Below are positions 14,485 to 23,919 of a stretch of DNA of 26,576 nucleotides, one piece after another. Within the stretch, counting starts at the first letter, position 1; every line of letters begins with the position of its first letter. The notes beneath the pieces were generated by a model. The model did no database searches. It had not been told where the DNA came from and saw nothing but the letters and a program-made list of their open reading frames with translations. Origin of the DNA: an uncultured Bacteroidales bacterium (lineage in GTDB: Bacteria; Bacteroidota; Bacteroidia; Bacteroidales; Marinilabiliaceae); NCBI GenBank assembly GCA_934717675.1, contig CAKUYZ010000019.1:1-26576 (forward strand). The letters are read 5' to 3'. A program made the translations under genes and the position numbers.

Positions 14485-16794
14485 GTGGGCTTCTCTGTGT
14501 TTAACAAATGGCGTGGCATGGCTGGCGTGGCGGTCGCAGTGGCGATTGCCGCGGGCATGGCGTCTTGCTCTTTGACCAAATATGTGGCGGATGACGAGAT
14601 GCTGCTAGACCGAATCAACTTGGAGGGGGACATAGGCAACGCGTCAGAGTCTGAGTTGGAAGCCTATGTGCGCCAAAGGCCAAACTCCCGTTTCCTCCAC
14701 TTGTGGAGGGTGGGCCTTGGGGTATACTCGCTGTCGGGCGAGAAAGACAACCGCATGAACAGGTGGCTGCGAAAAATAGGCCAAGAGCCCGTGACCTATA
14801 GTGACGACCTGACAGAAAGGACCGCGGAGCAACTCCGCCTATATCTCGTCTCCAAAGGTTATTATGACGCCACAGTGACCGACAGCCTTACGCCCACGCG
14901 CCCCAAACGTTGCCAAGTGACATATACGGTGCAAGCCGGCAGGCCATACAAGATCCACTCTCTGGCCTACTCCGTGCCTAATGACGAGGTGGGGCGGATA
15001 ATAATGGCGGACACGGCGAACTCGCTCCTCAAAGTTGGCGACCCGTTCGACTCTAACACCCATGACGATGAGCGCGAGCGAATAACCAGACTGCTGCAGG
15101 AGCGCGGCTACTACTTTTTTGGCAAGGACTACGTATATTTCGTGGCAGACAGCGCCGGGCTCGACCATGCCGTGCGCGACAGCCTAATTGTGGTGAACGC
15201 CTTGGGCCCCGACCAACGGACGCAGGTGCCGCACCGCAAGGCACTGATTGACTCCGTGGCCATAATGGTGGACGCGCCCGACGCCAAGGCGGGCGAGGCC
15301 ACAGACACCGCGGGGCTTGAGGTGAGGCCAATAGCTCAAGGCATGACCATGGCCTACAAGGGGCGGAGGCCTTTTCGAGACAACATGATGAAGAACTCAT
15401 GCTTCATCATGCCCGGTGAGACGTATCGCCTGTCTGACGTGGAGCTTACGCGCTCGCGCCTGACGTCGCTCAAGGCCATGCGCCAAGCCTCGTTCTTTTT
15501 CACAGAGGCCGACAGCGCAAAGAACAGTACAGACAGCGTAATCCACGTCTCTTGCACTGGCCGCCTGACCACAAACAAGCTACAGAGCTTCGGCTTCGAC
15601 ATTGACGGCACCAACTCCAGCGGCAACATTGGCGCGGCCGTCGCGCTGCGATACTCACACTCCAACATATTCCGCGGGGCCGAGGCCCTCGCTGTCAAGA
15701 CCAGACTGGCCACGCAGAGGCAGACAGCGGCGGGCGGCAAAGAGGACTTCTACACGTTGGAGACGGGCGTGGAGGCCACGCTGACGTTCCCATTTATGAT
15801 GATGCCGCACTCTTCGCTCCACTTCTATAAGCACCACAATCCCAAGACCCTATACTCCATCTCGTTCGACTTCCAACGCAGGCCGGAGTTCACGCGCAAG
15901 GTCATAGCCGCCCGCATGACATACAATTGGCGAGGCTCCGCCTACGCTCAGCATTCGCTCACGCCGTTGGAATTCAACATTGTGAGGATTCCGACCATCG
16001 ACTCCAACTTTGAAAAATACATTGCTGGCACGTATCTCCAGTATGCCTATACCGACCACTTTATCATGTCGCTCAGCTACACCTTTACGTTCAACCAGCA
16101 GAAAGTAAGGCGCAACCAGAGTGGAGCCTTTTTCCGCTTCGGCGTCGAGACGGCCGGCAACGCCCTCAGGCTCTTGACGGGCAAGCAAGACCCGACGGAC
16201 GGGTTCAGAAAGATATGGGACATACGCTACGCCCAATATGTCAAGACGGAGGCCGAGCTTCGCTACCAGGCCGTGGACCTGCTGGGCAACAACGCGGTGT
16301 TCAGGCTCTTCGGCGGCATAGGCGTGCCATATGGAAACTCCGTGATGCTGCCATTTGAGAAGAGCTACTTCGTGGGCGGGGCGAACTCCATAAGGGCTTG
16401 GCCCGTCAGAGGGCTTGGCCCTGGCCAGCAGAAGCCAGACCCATCGCTCCGCTATCATAACCAGACGAGCGACATCCGCCTCGAGGCCAACGCGGAATAC
16501 AGGTTCAAGATCATTTCCGTCTTCGAGGGCGCGGCCTTTGCCGACGCAGGCAACATATGGGCCCTCAACCGCTCCTATAATGCGCCAGACGCGGTCATAT
16601 CCGGTAAGTTCTACAAGCAAGTGGCCCTTGGCGCGGGACTGGGACTGAGGCTGAACTTCGACTACTTCATATTTCGCGTCGATGCCGCATACAAGCTCCG
16701 CGACCCGCAGGCCGACGGGAACAAATGGGTTGTGCGCCAACGTTTTGACGCAGGCGAAATAGCGTGGAACTTCGCCATAGGCTACCCTTTCTGA
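14485..16794 (+). CDS. TamL-like lipidated BamA/TamA-family outer-membrane protein
   Basis: An Omp85-superfamily barrel, 769 residues, probably assisting outer-membrane protein insertion or envelope lipid and protein transport. The N-terminus is a lipoprotein signal with lipobox MASC and Cys28, as in the lipidated TamA relatives of Bacteroidota. POTRA-like segments span about 40-330 (for example RINLEGDIGNASESEL and YTVQAGRPYKI) and the 16-strand barrel about 390-769, with the L6 loop motif VGGANSIRAWPVRG and a terminal Phe. I keep GTG 14485 over ATG 14518 because only the longer form supplies the Lys and Arg residues of the signal n-region. It diverges from the TrmH-like gene. The next gene is an outer-membrane receptor-like barrel, not tamB. 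Confidence 0.88.
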   Translation: MGFSVFNKWRGMAGVAVAVAIAAGMASCSLTKYVADDEMLLDRINLEGDIGNASESELEAYVRQRPNSRFLHLWRVGLGVYSLSGEKDNRMNRWLRKIGQEPVTYSDDLTERTAEQLRLYLVSKGYYDATVTDSLTPTRPKRCQVTYTVQAGRPYKIHSLAYSVPNDEVGRIIMADTANSLLKVGDPFDSNTHDDERERITRLLQERGYYFFGKDYVYFVADSAGLDHAVRDSLIVVNALGPDQRTQVPHRKALIDSVAIMVDAPDAKAGEATDTAGLEVRPIAQGMTMAYKGRRPFRDNMMKNSCFIMPGETYRLSDVELTRSRLTSLKAMRQASFFFTEADSAKNSTDSVIHVSCTGRLTTNKLQSFGFDIDGTNSSGNIGAAVALRYSHSNIFRGAEALAVKTRLATQRQTAAGGKEDFYTLETGVEATLTFPFMMMPHSSLHFYKHHNPKTLYSISFDFQRRPEFTRKVIAARMTYNWRGSAYAQHSLTPLEFNIVRIPTIDSNFEKYIAGTYLQYAYTDHFIMSLSYTFTFNQQKVRRNQSGAFFRFGVETAGNALRLLTGKQDPTDGFRKIWDIRYAQYVKTEAELRYQAVDLLGNNAVFRLFGGIGVPYGNSVMLPFEKSYFVGGANSIRAWPVRGLGPGQQKPDPSLRYHNQTSDIRLEANAEYRFKIISVFEGAAFADAGNIWALNRSYNAPDAVISGKFYKQVALGAGLGLRLNFDYFIFRVDAAYKLRDPQADGNKWVVRQRFDAGEIAWNFAIGYPF

Positions 16795-16822
16795 TACTAT
16801 CCTCCCTTTGCCGTCACCGCCG

Positions 16823-19594
16823 ATGCGCTTCCGCAAAACAATAACCCTCATCCAGCTCCTTCTCGCCACCTTGGCGCATGCGCACGGGCAACGCATGGTG
16901 AGCGGACGCGTGGTGGACCAAGCCGACGGAAAGCCCCTGACGGGCGCGACGGTGGTGCTGTCAGCGCCCGAGACCACTCTGCGCAGAGGCGCAAGCACCG
17001 ACGCCAACGGGATGTTCTCATTCACTGACGTGCCACAGGGCAAATTCTCTCTGAGCGTCCATTTCATCGGCTACAAAGAACAAGAGAGAACCTTGACGAT
17101 GGGGCAACAAGACGTGGCGGTGGGCGTCTTACGCCTCTCGCCGCAAGACAAAGAGATTGGAGAGGTGGAAGTGGCAGGCGTCTTGCGCCGACAAGAGCAA
17201 CGCGGCGACACGACAATTTTCAATGCTGACGCCTTTAAAGTGAACCCAGACGCCACGGCAGAAGACCTGCTGAAAAAGATGCCAGGCATGAGAGTGACGG
17301 GCGGCTCCGTGACGCATGGCGGCGAGGCCGTGCAGAAAGTGCTAGTGGACGGCAAGGAGTTTTTCGCATCCGACCCCATGATGGCCCTGCGGAACATCGA
17401 CGCCACCATGGTGGACAAAATAGAAGTGTTTGACAAGAAAAGCGAGCAACGCGAATTTACGGGCTTTGCCGATGGCAACGACGCTCGCACCATCAACATA
17501 AGGACGAAAGCAGGCGCAAGCCGAAACGCCTTTGGGCACCTGTATGGGGGCTATGGCTCCGACAAGCACTATGAGGTTGGCTGCAACATAAATCTTTTGC
17601 GCAATGACCATAGGCTGGTGCTGTTGGGGCAAGCCAACAATAGTGGCCTGCAAGATATGCCAACAAGGGCCACGACCGGCAGCTCTCGCGCCAACGTCGG
17701 CTCTTTGGGGCTGAACCATACGGCCGATGGCGGCGGAAAAGTCAAAGTGGAGTCTTCTTACCTCTTCAACCACACGAAAAACGAGAGCGGAAACAGCAGC
17801 GTTTGGGAATACTTCAGGGTGGACGAGGCCGCCGCTAACCACACCTATGAGACGCGGACAGAAAACGACAACAAGAGCAACGGCCACAACGCCAACATCA
17901 AGGTGAACTGGACAGCCGACCCGCGCAACTCCATTGTATTGTCCGCGGCTCTCAATTGGCAAAGCGCTGACGCACAAAGCGCCAGCAATGGGGCCGACCT
18001 CTTTGACGGCCTAGCCTCACGCTCCACATGCCAACGCTCAGACAACAGACAAGACGCCTTCGGGTTAAACGCCGACATCACCATAAAACATAAGTTCCTC
18101 ACCCCCAGGCGCACACTGTCTCTCAGGGTGCGCTCAAGCGTGAACAAATCAGACAATAACAGCACAAACAGGCACTTGCGGACGGACGCAGGACGAACCG
18201 ACACCACCTCAACGGGCTTGAAAAACGACAACGAAAGCCACTCACGTTTCTTCATGGCCCGCGCCGTGGTCACCACCCCACTGGGGAGCCACTTTGCACT
18301 GCTTGTGGATTACGCTCCGCGCATCGCATTGTCTTCCAACGATAAGCGGACAATGACAGACACCGTCAGCAATGCGCAACAGCCTCTCAACTCAACCGAT
18401 TTCACATTCTCGCCCAGCCTAAGCAACAAGAAGAGCAGCCGATACGTCACGCACCGCGGTGGCCTAAGTCTCAACTTCTCTCACGGCAAAAACGTAAGCG
18501 CGCAAGCAGGGCTCGACGCCCAATTGTCTTTCCTTACGGGAGACCAGACATACCCCTACTCTTTTGACTCGCGACGCACTTTTTTCGACCTTCTGCCGAC
18601 TGCCGACATCAGGCTTAACAAACCGCGCCGCGCCAACCTGCGACTGTCTTATCGCTCAATGGCCACAGCGCCAAGCGTCAGCCAAATGCAAAACGTTGTG
18701 GACATGAGCAACGCTCACAACTACACTTGCGGAAATGAGAAACTGAGGCAAAGCACCCAACACACTCTGCGGCTCACCGCCACACTAAATAACGCGCAGA
18801 CCAGCAGATTGATTTTCTTTATGGCTAACCTCATGGCCACGCGTCACTACATTGCCTCCGCCACGTTCTTGGCGCAAGCCGACTCCGTCATCACGACTGG
18901 TGTCTTGCTGCCTGCCGGCACACAGCTCACAAAGCCAATGAACATTGGCACGTTAAGATCGGCCGCGCTAAACGCCAACCTGTCATCGCCCATAAAGTGG
19001 CTGAGCTGTAACGGCAACATGAGCCTAGGCGCCAGCCTGCAAAAAAGACCAGGAATGTATAACGGCACAACCGTGTGGAGCAAGACAAGCTCGCTCAACG
19101 CGGGCCTGGGGGTGAGCAGCAGCTTCAGCGAGACACTAGACTTCAACCTTGGCTACGACGCCAACATAAACTTTGTCAAGAGTTCCGCCACAAAAGAAGG
19201 GAACTATAACTACTACACCCACATTGCCCGAACCGACATCTCTTGCCTCTTTGCCAACAGAAGACTAGCGGCAAACTCGCAGCTGCGCCACAACCTGACC
19301 AGCGGCATGGGCCGTGGATTTGACTCCGACTACCTCACTTGGAATGCCTCCATAGCCGTAAAGATGTTGCACAAAAGAAACGCCGAACTGCGCCTGCGGG
19401 TGAACGACATCTTAGACAATGGCAGAAACACCCGCCGCTCCGTCCACGAGGCCTACGTCTCCACCAGCAATGACGACGTGACCCGCCGGTTCGCCATGCT
19501 CACGTTCACATATCGCCTGCGCCCCGACAATGAAGCGCAAAGGGGCGGTCGGGACAGACAAAGGGGAGAACGCCCTGCGGGGCATCGGCGTTAG
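16823..19594 (+). CDS. Outer-membrane beta-barrel protein, TonB-receptor-like with carboxypeptidase-regulatory domain
   Basis: A 923-residue outer-membrane protein. The signal peptide (1-23) is followed by a carboxypeptidase-regulatory-like beta-sandwich (about 24-105, VSGRVVDQADGKPLTGATV), a plug-like domain (about 125-220, NPDATAEDLLKKMPGM, VLVDGKEFFASDP) and a large barrel to about residue 897 (FAMLTFTYRL). It resembles the OMP_b-brl_3 family; a substrate is not evident and no SusD partner is present. I prefer ATG 16823 to TTG 16808, since the latter sits within a TTTG promoter-like motif and adds nothing. Unusually, the barrel is followed by an extra 25-residue Arg-rich tail, and the stop overlaps the murB stop by four bases. 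It starts 28 bases after the TamL-like gene and may share its transcript. Confidence 0.85.
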   Translation: MRFRKTITLIQLLLATLAHAHGQRMVSGRVVDQADGKPLTGATVVLSAPETTLRRGASTDANGMFSFTDVPQGKFSLSVHFIGYKEQERTLTMGQQDVAVGVLRLSPQDKEIGEVEVAGVLRRQEQRGDTTIFNADAFKVNPDATAEDLLKKMPGMRVTGGSVTHGGEAVQKVLVDGKEFFASDPMMALRNIDATMVDKIEVFDKKSEQREFTGFADGNDARTINIRTKAGASRNAFGHLYGGYGSDKHYEVGCNINLLRNDHRLVLLGQANNSGLQDMPTRATTGSSRANVGSLGLNHTADGGGKVKVESSYLFNHTKNESGNSSVWEYFRVDEAAANHTYETRTENDNKSNGHNANIKVNWTADPRNSIVLSAALNWQSADAQSASNGADLFDGLASRSTCQRSDNRQDAFGLNADITIKHKFLTPRRTLSLRVRSSVNKSDNNSTNRHLRTDAGRTDTTSTGLKNDNESHSRFFMARAVVTTPLGSHFALLVDYAPRIALSSNDKRTMTDTVSNAQQPLNSTDFTFSPSLSNKKSSRYVTHRGGLSLNFSHGKNVSAQAGLDAQLSFLTGDQTYPYSFDSRRTFFDLLPTADIRLNKPRRANLRLSYRSMATAPSVSQMQNVVDMSNAHNYTCGNEKLRQSTQHTLRLTATLNNAQTSRLIFFMANLMATRHYIASATFLAQADSVITTGVLLPAGTQLTKPMNIGTLRSAALNANLSSPIKWLSCNGNMSLGASLQKRPGMYNGTTVWSKTSSLNAGLGVSSSFSETLDFNLGYDANINFVKSSATKEGNYNYYTHIARTDISCLFANRRLAANSQLRHNLTSGMGRGFDSDYLTWNASIAVKMLHKRNAELRLRVNDILDNGRNTRRSVHEAYVSTSNDDVTRRFAMLTFTYRLRPDNEAQRGGRDRQRGERPAGHRR

Positions 19595-20622
19595 CTCACA
19601 AAATTCACCTCGGGCGACAAGTCCAAGCCAAAACTAGACAACACATCGGCCCTGACGGCGTCACACAATTTCACAATGTCAGCACCCGCCGCGCCGCCAA
19701 GGTTCACCAGCACCAGGGCCTGGCGAGAATGCACGGCGGCGCGGCCAAGGCTCCGCCCCTTCCATCCGCTGCGCTCAATGAGCCACCCGGCGGGGATCTT
19801 CACCCGCCCGTCGGGAAGCGGATACGACGGCATGTCTGGATATCGGAGTTTCAGCTTGTCGGCAACGCAGCTGTCCACTTCTGGGTTTTTAAAGAAACTG
19901 CCGGCGTTGCCCGTCACTTTGGGGTCGGGGAGTTTGGAGTCGCGTATGGAGATGACAGCCTTGCGGACGTTTGCGAGGCTTGCCCCTCCCAAGTCGCGCA
20001 CGGTCTCACTCAAAGCACCGTAGCCGAGATTGTAAGCGGGCTTGCGGCTCAACCTGAACGTTACGGCCGTGATGACGCAAATGCCTCGCAAAGAGTGCTT
20101 AAAGACGCTGTCGCGATAGCCGAAAGCGCACTCGGCGGCCGTCATGCGGAAAGCCTCGGCCGTATCCATACGCAGGCCATCAACGGTGTCTATCACATCC
20201 TTTGCCTCCACGCCATAGGCCCCGATGTTCTGCACCGGAGCCGCGCCCACGTTTCCTGGCACGCCAGACAGGTTCTCGGCCCCATAAAGGCCATGGGCCA
20301 CGCACCACGCCACAAAATCGTCCCACGCCACACCAGCCCCGGCGCGGACCGTAACACAGTCCACCGCCTCGCCCACAACTTCTATGCCTCCCATGAGCGG
20401 ACGAATTATGGCTCCGTCAAAGTCGCCGAGAAACAACACGTTACTGCCTCCGCCCAAGACGTATCTCCGGCCATCGGCAGAGACCCTTATGGCAGCCCGA
20501 AGCTCAGCCACGTCACGGCAGTCATACATGGCCGCGGCCGTGGCGTCTATTCCGAATGTATTATATGGCCTCAATGAGACGGCCTCTCTCTTCTCCATGC
20601 TCATCAGATTGCGCAATGACAT
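19591..20622 (-). CDS. murB: UDP-N-acetylenolpyruvoylglucosamine reductase MurB
   Basis: FAD-dependent reductase that makes UDP-N-acetylmuramic acid, the second committed step of peptidoglycan synthesis in the cytoplasm. FAD-binding segments LGGGSN (56-61) and GVPGNVGAAPVQNIGAYG, the catalytic-serine region GNAGSFFKNP and the C-terminal glutamate in SPEVNF (Glu338) are all present. At 343 residues with the additional segment FGYRDSVFK it is the type I, E. coli-like form. Start choice is open: ATG 20622, 20604 or 20598 all precede the conserved LRPYNTFGID; the TAACTTAG promoter at 20643-20636 permits all three. It converges on the outer-membrane barrel gene with overlapping stop codons (TTAG) and no space for a terminator. 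Confidence 0.96.
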   Translation of the reverse strand: MSLRNLMSMEKREAVSLRPYNTFGIDATAAAMYDCRDVAELRAAIRVSADGRRYVLGGGSNVLFLGDFDGAIIRPLMGGIEVVGEAVDCVTVRAGAGVAWDDFVAWCVAHGLYGAENLSGVPGNVGAAPVQNIGAYGVEAKDVIDTVDGLRMDTAEAFRMTAAECAFGYRDSVFKHSLRGICVITAVTFRLSRKPAYNLGYGALSETVRDLGGASLANVRKAVISIRDSKLPDPKVTGNAGSFFKNPEVDSCVADKLKLRYPDMPSYPLPDGRVKIPAGWLIERSGWKGRSLGRAAVHSRQALVLVNLGGAAGADIVKLCDAVRADVLSSFGLDLSPEVNFVS

Positions 20623-20635
20623 AAAAAATGCGCCC

Positions 20636-20643
20636 CTAAGTTA
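20636..20643 (-). promoter_or_regulatory. murB -7 element (TAACTTAG type)
   Basis: TAACTTAG on the minus strand, 13 bases upstream of the first ATG of murB. Same octamer as before the TrmH-like and DUF4831-like genes. Confidence 0.55.
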
Positions 20644-20855
20644 GCATTTTTGCCTCTCTTGGAGACGGAAAGCTCGTTCATCGAGGCCTAGCTTTAATGT
20701 CAGACTGTAAGCCCGAACAGCCACAACGGACTGACTTGTAACCAAATTGGCGCACGCACCCATTTTTAGATGCTTTTATACCTTGATTGTCAGATATTTT
20801 TACAACCTTTGCGGGGTGAAATAGCCGATTAGTATCGCTAGCTGAACTTAATAAG

Positions 20856-21683
20856 ATGCTGAAAAAGACACTATCACTTGTGCTTCTGCTGATATTGTTT
20901 GCGCAATATTCTCTAGCCCAATACAATAACCCCCGCGGACGCGTCCCGAAGAACTTGTTGGGCCTGTCGGTGGGCGGAAAGGTGGGCGCGACGATGTACT
21001 TTGGCGACCTTGTCGATGGCGGCCGCGCCAAGTGGACCGTAGGAGGATACGTGGAGAAGGCCGCGCTCAGCTGGCTATGCTGGCGCGTGGAGGTGGAGGC
21101 GGGAGCCTGCAAGGGTCAACAGGGCGACGCCCTTGAGTTCTCCACCACTTTTGCCAACGTGGACGCCTTGGCAAAAGTCCACTTCCTTGACCTTATCCAA
21201 GGGTATGATGACGCCCGCCCTTTCAGCCCCTATTTCGCGCTTGGCGGCGGCGCCATATTCTACAAGTGCAAGAAGAACCCACAGTCTGGCTTCGACGTGG
21301 AGGCCTACAAGGAGAAAGTTGGCAACGATGAGGCGGCAGACAAATGGCTCTACTATGATGAGGGCATGAAGCCCACTGGCATGGCCACTGGCCTGCTGGG
21401 CGTGCGCTACGCCGTAAACTCAAAACTCTGGGTCACTTTCGAGGCCAAGGGCGACCTGCTCTTCACCGACGATTTTGACGGACACTCTGGTTGGCCGGCC
21501 AATGCGGACACATGGATTGAGAGCGACGGCAAATATGACGCCCTCTGGACCATGGCCTTTGGTGTGCAATATCGCTTCTACAACGTCTCGAAGTTCACCA
21601 GCTCGTCAAAATACTCGCGCAAGAGCTACCTGCGCAACAGGAAGATCTACGAGAAGAACGCAAAGCGCATGAGGCGCAGATAA
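20856..21683 (+). CDS. Small outer-membrane beta-barrel protein (DUF6089/PorG-like)
   Basis: A 275-residue protein with a clear signal peptide (1-21, ending YSLA) and alternating beta strands typical of an 8-strand barrel, for example LLGLSVGGKVGATMYFGDL, WRVEVEAGAC, FSPYFALGGGAIFY and WTMAFGVQYRFY. The pattern GG-x-G-x-x-Y-F-G-D-L resembles the Bacteroidota DUF6089 family, whose members include PorG-like barrels; this is a resemblance by eye, not a profile match. The last 26 residues after the final strand are strongly basic and would lie in the periplasm or contact peptidoglycan. A near-consensus element AACCTTTG (20804-20811) is a possible promoter; the 233-base region upstream otherwise shows nothing. 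A strong terminator follows. Confidence 0.7.
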   Translation: MLKKTLSLVLLLILFAQYSLAQYNNPRGRVPKNLLGLSVGGKVGATMYFGDLVDGGRAKWTVGGYVEKAALSWLCWRVEVEAGACKGQQGDALEFSTTFANVDALAKVHFLDLIQGYDDARPFSPYFALGGGAIFYKCKKNPQSGFDVEAYKEKVGNDEAADKWLYYDEGMKPTGMATGLLGVRYAVNSKLWVTFEAKGDLLFTDDFDGHSGWPANADTWIESDGKYDALWTMAFGVQYRFYNVSKFTSSSKYSRKSYLRNRKIYEKNAKRMRRR

Positions 21684-21736
21684 ACGAGTGGCCTCGGCGC
21701 GCCCGCGCGCAGCCATTGTCAATATAAGGATATACG

Positions 21737-21780
21737 TCAGGGCAGGCCGGCAAGATAAGCGTGGCCTGCCTTGACTTTTT
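21737..21780 (+). terminator. Intrinsic terminator after the small barrel gene
   Basis: TCAGGGCAGGCC (21737-21748) pairs with GGCCTGCCTTGA (21763-21774), with one G-T wobble, around a 14-base loop and is followed by CTTTTTG. It lies only 30 bases before the uvrB start. Confidence 0.9.
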
Positions 21781-21804
21781 GTCAAGACAACAACAAAGCT
21801 CTCC

Positions 21805-23844
21805 GTGGCAGACTTCAAACTTGTTTCTCCATACAGCCCAACGGGCGACCAGCCAGAGGCCATACGCCAATTGGTAGAGGGTATCGAAGCCGGCGACAAG
21901 CATCAGACGCTCCTCGGCGTGACAGGCTCGGGAAAGACATTCACCATAGCCAACGTCATTGCCCAGACGCAGAGGCCTACGCTGGTGCTCAGCCACAACA
22001 AGACGCTGGCCGCGCAGCTCTATAACGAGTTCAAGGCGTTCTTCCCAGAAAACGCGGTGGAGTATTTCGTGTCATACTATGACTATTACCAGCCTGAGGC
22101 GTATATTGCCGCCACCGACACGTATATCGAGAAAGACCTGGCCATAAACAAAGAGCTTGACAAATTGAGGCTAAGCTCCACCATGGCGCTCATGACAGGA
22201 CGCAGAGACATTGTCGTGGTGTCCTCCGTCTCCTGCCTCTACGGCCTCGGCAACCCTGACGACTTCTTCGGTGGCGTGATAAAGGCCAAGATGGGGCAAA
22301 AAATCACGCCGACAAGCTTCATGAGGCAGTTGCAGGACTCCCTCTATTCACGCAACGAGGTGGCCTTCGACCGCGGCAACTTCCGCGTGAAGGGAGACAC
22401 CATCGATGTCTTCGTGGCGTATGAGGACTTCGCTTACAGATTCATATTTTTCGGAGATGAGATTGACAGCATCGAGACGATAGACCCACTGACGGCAGAC
22501 ACGCTCACCGAGGAGGATGAAGTGACAATATTCCCCGCCAACCTCTTCATAACCCCCAAAGACAAACTCCACGACGCCATTCGCCACATCCAAGACGACC
22601 TGGTCCGCGAGGCTCAGGAGTTCAGAGACAATGGCAAAGAACTTGAGGCCAAACGCCTGGAGCAGCGCGTGACGTATGACATGGAGATGATAAAGGAGTT
22701 GGGCTACTGCCCAGGAATTGAGAACTACTCGCGCTATTTCGACGGGCGAAAAGAGGGCGAGAGGCCCTACTGCCTGTTGGACTACTTCCCAAAAGACTTC
22801 CTCCTGGTCATTGACGAGAGCCACGTCACCGTACCACAAATCCACGCCATGTATGGTGGTGACCGCGCGCGCAAAGAATCGCTCGTAGATTTCGGCTTCC
22901 GACTCCGGGCCGCGAAAGACAACAGGCCGCTCAAATTTGATGAGTTTGAGCAGATGACGAACCAAGTGATCTACGTGAGCGCCACTCCGGCGGAATATGA
23001 GTTGCGACAGTCCGGCGGCGTGGTGGTGGAGCAGGTGGTGCGCCCCACGGGCCTGCTAGACCCCGCCATAGAGGTGCGTCCCAGCCTCAATCAGATTGAC
23101 GACCTCATGGGCGAGATTCACACGCGCATTGAGCGCAACGAGCGCGTGCTGGTGACCACGCTGACCAAACGCATGGCCGAAGAGCTGAGCGAATACATGA
23201 CCAGGCTCGGCGTCAAGTGCGCCTACATACACTCCGACGTTGACACACTGGAGCGCATAGAGATAATGCAAAAGTTGCGCGAGGGCACTTTTGACGTGCT
23301 GATTGGCGTAAACATGCTCCGCGAGGGGCTTGACATGCCAGAGGTGTCGCTCGTGGCCATACTGGACGCAGACAAGGAGGGCTTCCTCCGCACAGAGAGG
23401 TCTCTCACGCAGACGGTGGGACGCGCGGCGCGGAACCTCAACGGGCTGGCCATAATGTATGCCGATAAGATAACGCCATCCATGCAGGCCACCATAGACT
23501 CCACCAACGCGCGGAGGGCCAAACAGATGGCCTATAACGCGGAACACCACATCACGCCACGCGGTCTGAACAAGGCCATCTCAAAAAGCACGCTCCTAAG
23601 CGCGACGGAGGCAGACGGCGCGGCAAATGACGAGGCGCAAATGGCAATGGTGGCGGAAGATACCGCCACGTATGGCACAAAAGCCTCCGCCAAACAGCCC
23701 ATGACGAAAGACGCGCTGGCCAAAGCCATCGACAAGGCCAAGAAGAACATGAAAAAGGCGTCGAAAGAGATGAACTTTATCGAGGCGGCTCAGTTTCGCG
23801 ATGAGATGCGCGCCCTGCAAGCGCAGCTTGACGCCTTGCAATAG
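21805..23844 (+). CDS. uvrB: Excinuclease ABC subunit UvrB
   Basis: Central damage-verifying helicase of nucleotide excision repair; it receives DNA from UvrA and recruits UvrC. The 679-residue protein has Walker A GVTGSGKT (38-45), the DNA-gripping beta-hairpin YYDYYQPEAYI (91-101), Walker B VIDESH, the helicase motif VGRAARN and the C-terminal UVR domain (about 640-679, FIEAAQFRDEM) that binds UvrC. Full length and intact. It begins with GTG at 21805, giving MADFKLVSPYSPTGDQPEAI, the normal N-terminus; no alternative fits. Only 24 bases separate the upstream terminator's T-run from the start, and no clear -7 element is visible there. Confidence 0.98.
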   Translation: MADFKLVSPYSPTGDQPEAIRQLVEGIEAGDKHQTLLGVTGSGKTFTIANVIAQTQRPTLVLSHNKTLAAQLYNEFKAFFPENAVEYFVSYYDYYQPEAYIAATDTYIEKDLAINKELDKLRLSSTMALMTGRRDIVVVSSVSCLYGLGNPDDFFGGVIKAKMGQKITPTSFMRQLQDSLYSRNEVAFDRGNFRVKGDTIDVFVAYEDFAYRFIFFGDEIDSIETIDPLTADTLTEEDEVTIFPANLFITPKDKLHDAIRHIQDDLVREAQEFRDNGKELEAKRLEQRVTYDMEMIKELGYCPGIENYSRYFDGRKEGERPYCLLDYFPKDFLLVIDESHVTVPQIHAMYGGDRARKESLVDFGFRLRAAKDNRPLKFDEFEQMTNQVIYVSATPAEYELRQSGGVVVEQVVRPTGLLDPAIEVRPSLNQIDDLMGEIHTRIERNERVLVTTLTKRMAEELSEYMTRLGVKCAYIHSDVDTLERIEIMQKLREGTFDVLIGVNMLREGLDMPEVSLVAILDADKEGFLRTERSLTQTVGRAARNLNGLAIMYADKITPSMQATIDSTNARRAKQMAYNAEHHITPRGLNKAISKSTLLSATEADGAANDEAQMAMVAEDTATYGTKASAKQPMTKDALAKAIDKAKKNMKKASKEMNFIEAAQFRDEMRALQAQLDALQ

Positions 23845-23870
23845 GCGCGACGGGTGTAAGTGATTTTTGC

Positions 23871-23878
23871 TAACTTAG
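23871..23878 (+). promoter_or_regulatory. DUF4831-like gene -7 element (TAACTTAG type)
   Basis: TAACTTAG preceded by TTTTTGC, 41 bases before the ATG at 23920. It overlaps the frame-extension start at 23860, which is therefore unlikely to be used. Confidence 0.55.
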
Positions 23879-23919
23879 TGCGGACAACCACACTAGCCAA
23901 CGCAACAGAAACACAAGAC

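Noticed and set aside
15850..17067. 405-codon open frame antisense to the TamL-like and outer-membrane genes
   Set aside because: It lies fully opposite two well-supported genes, has no recognisable domain or promoter, and such shadows are expected in GC-rich coding DNA.
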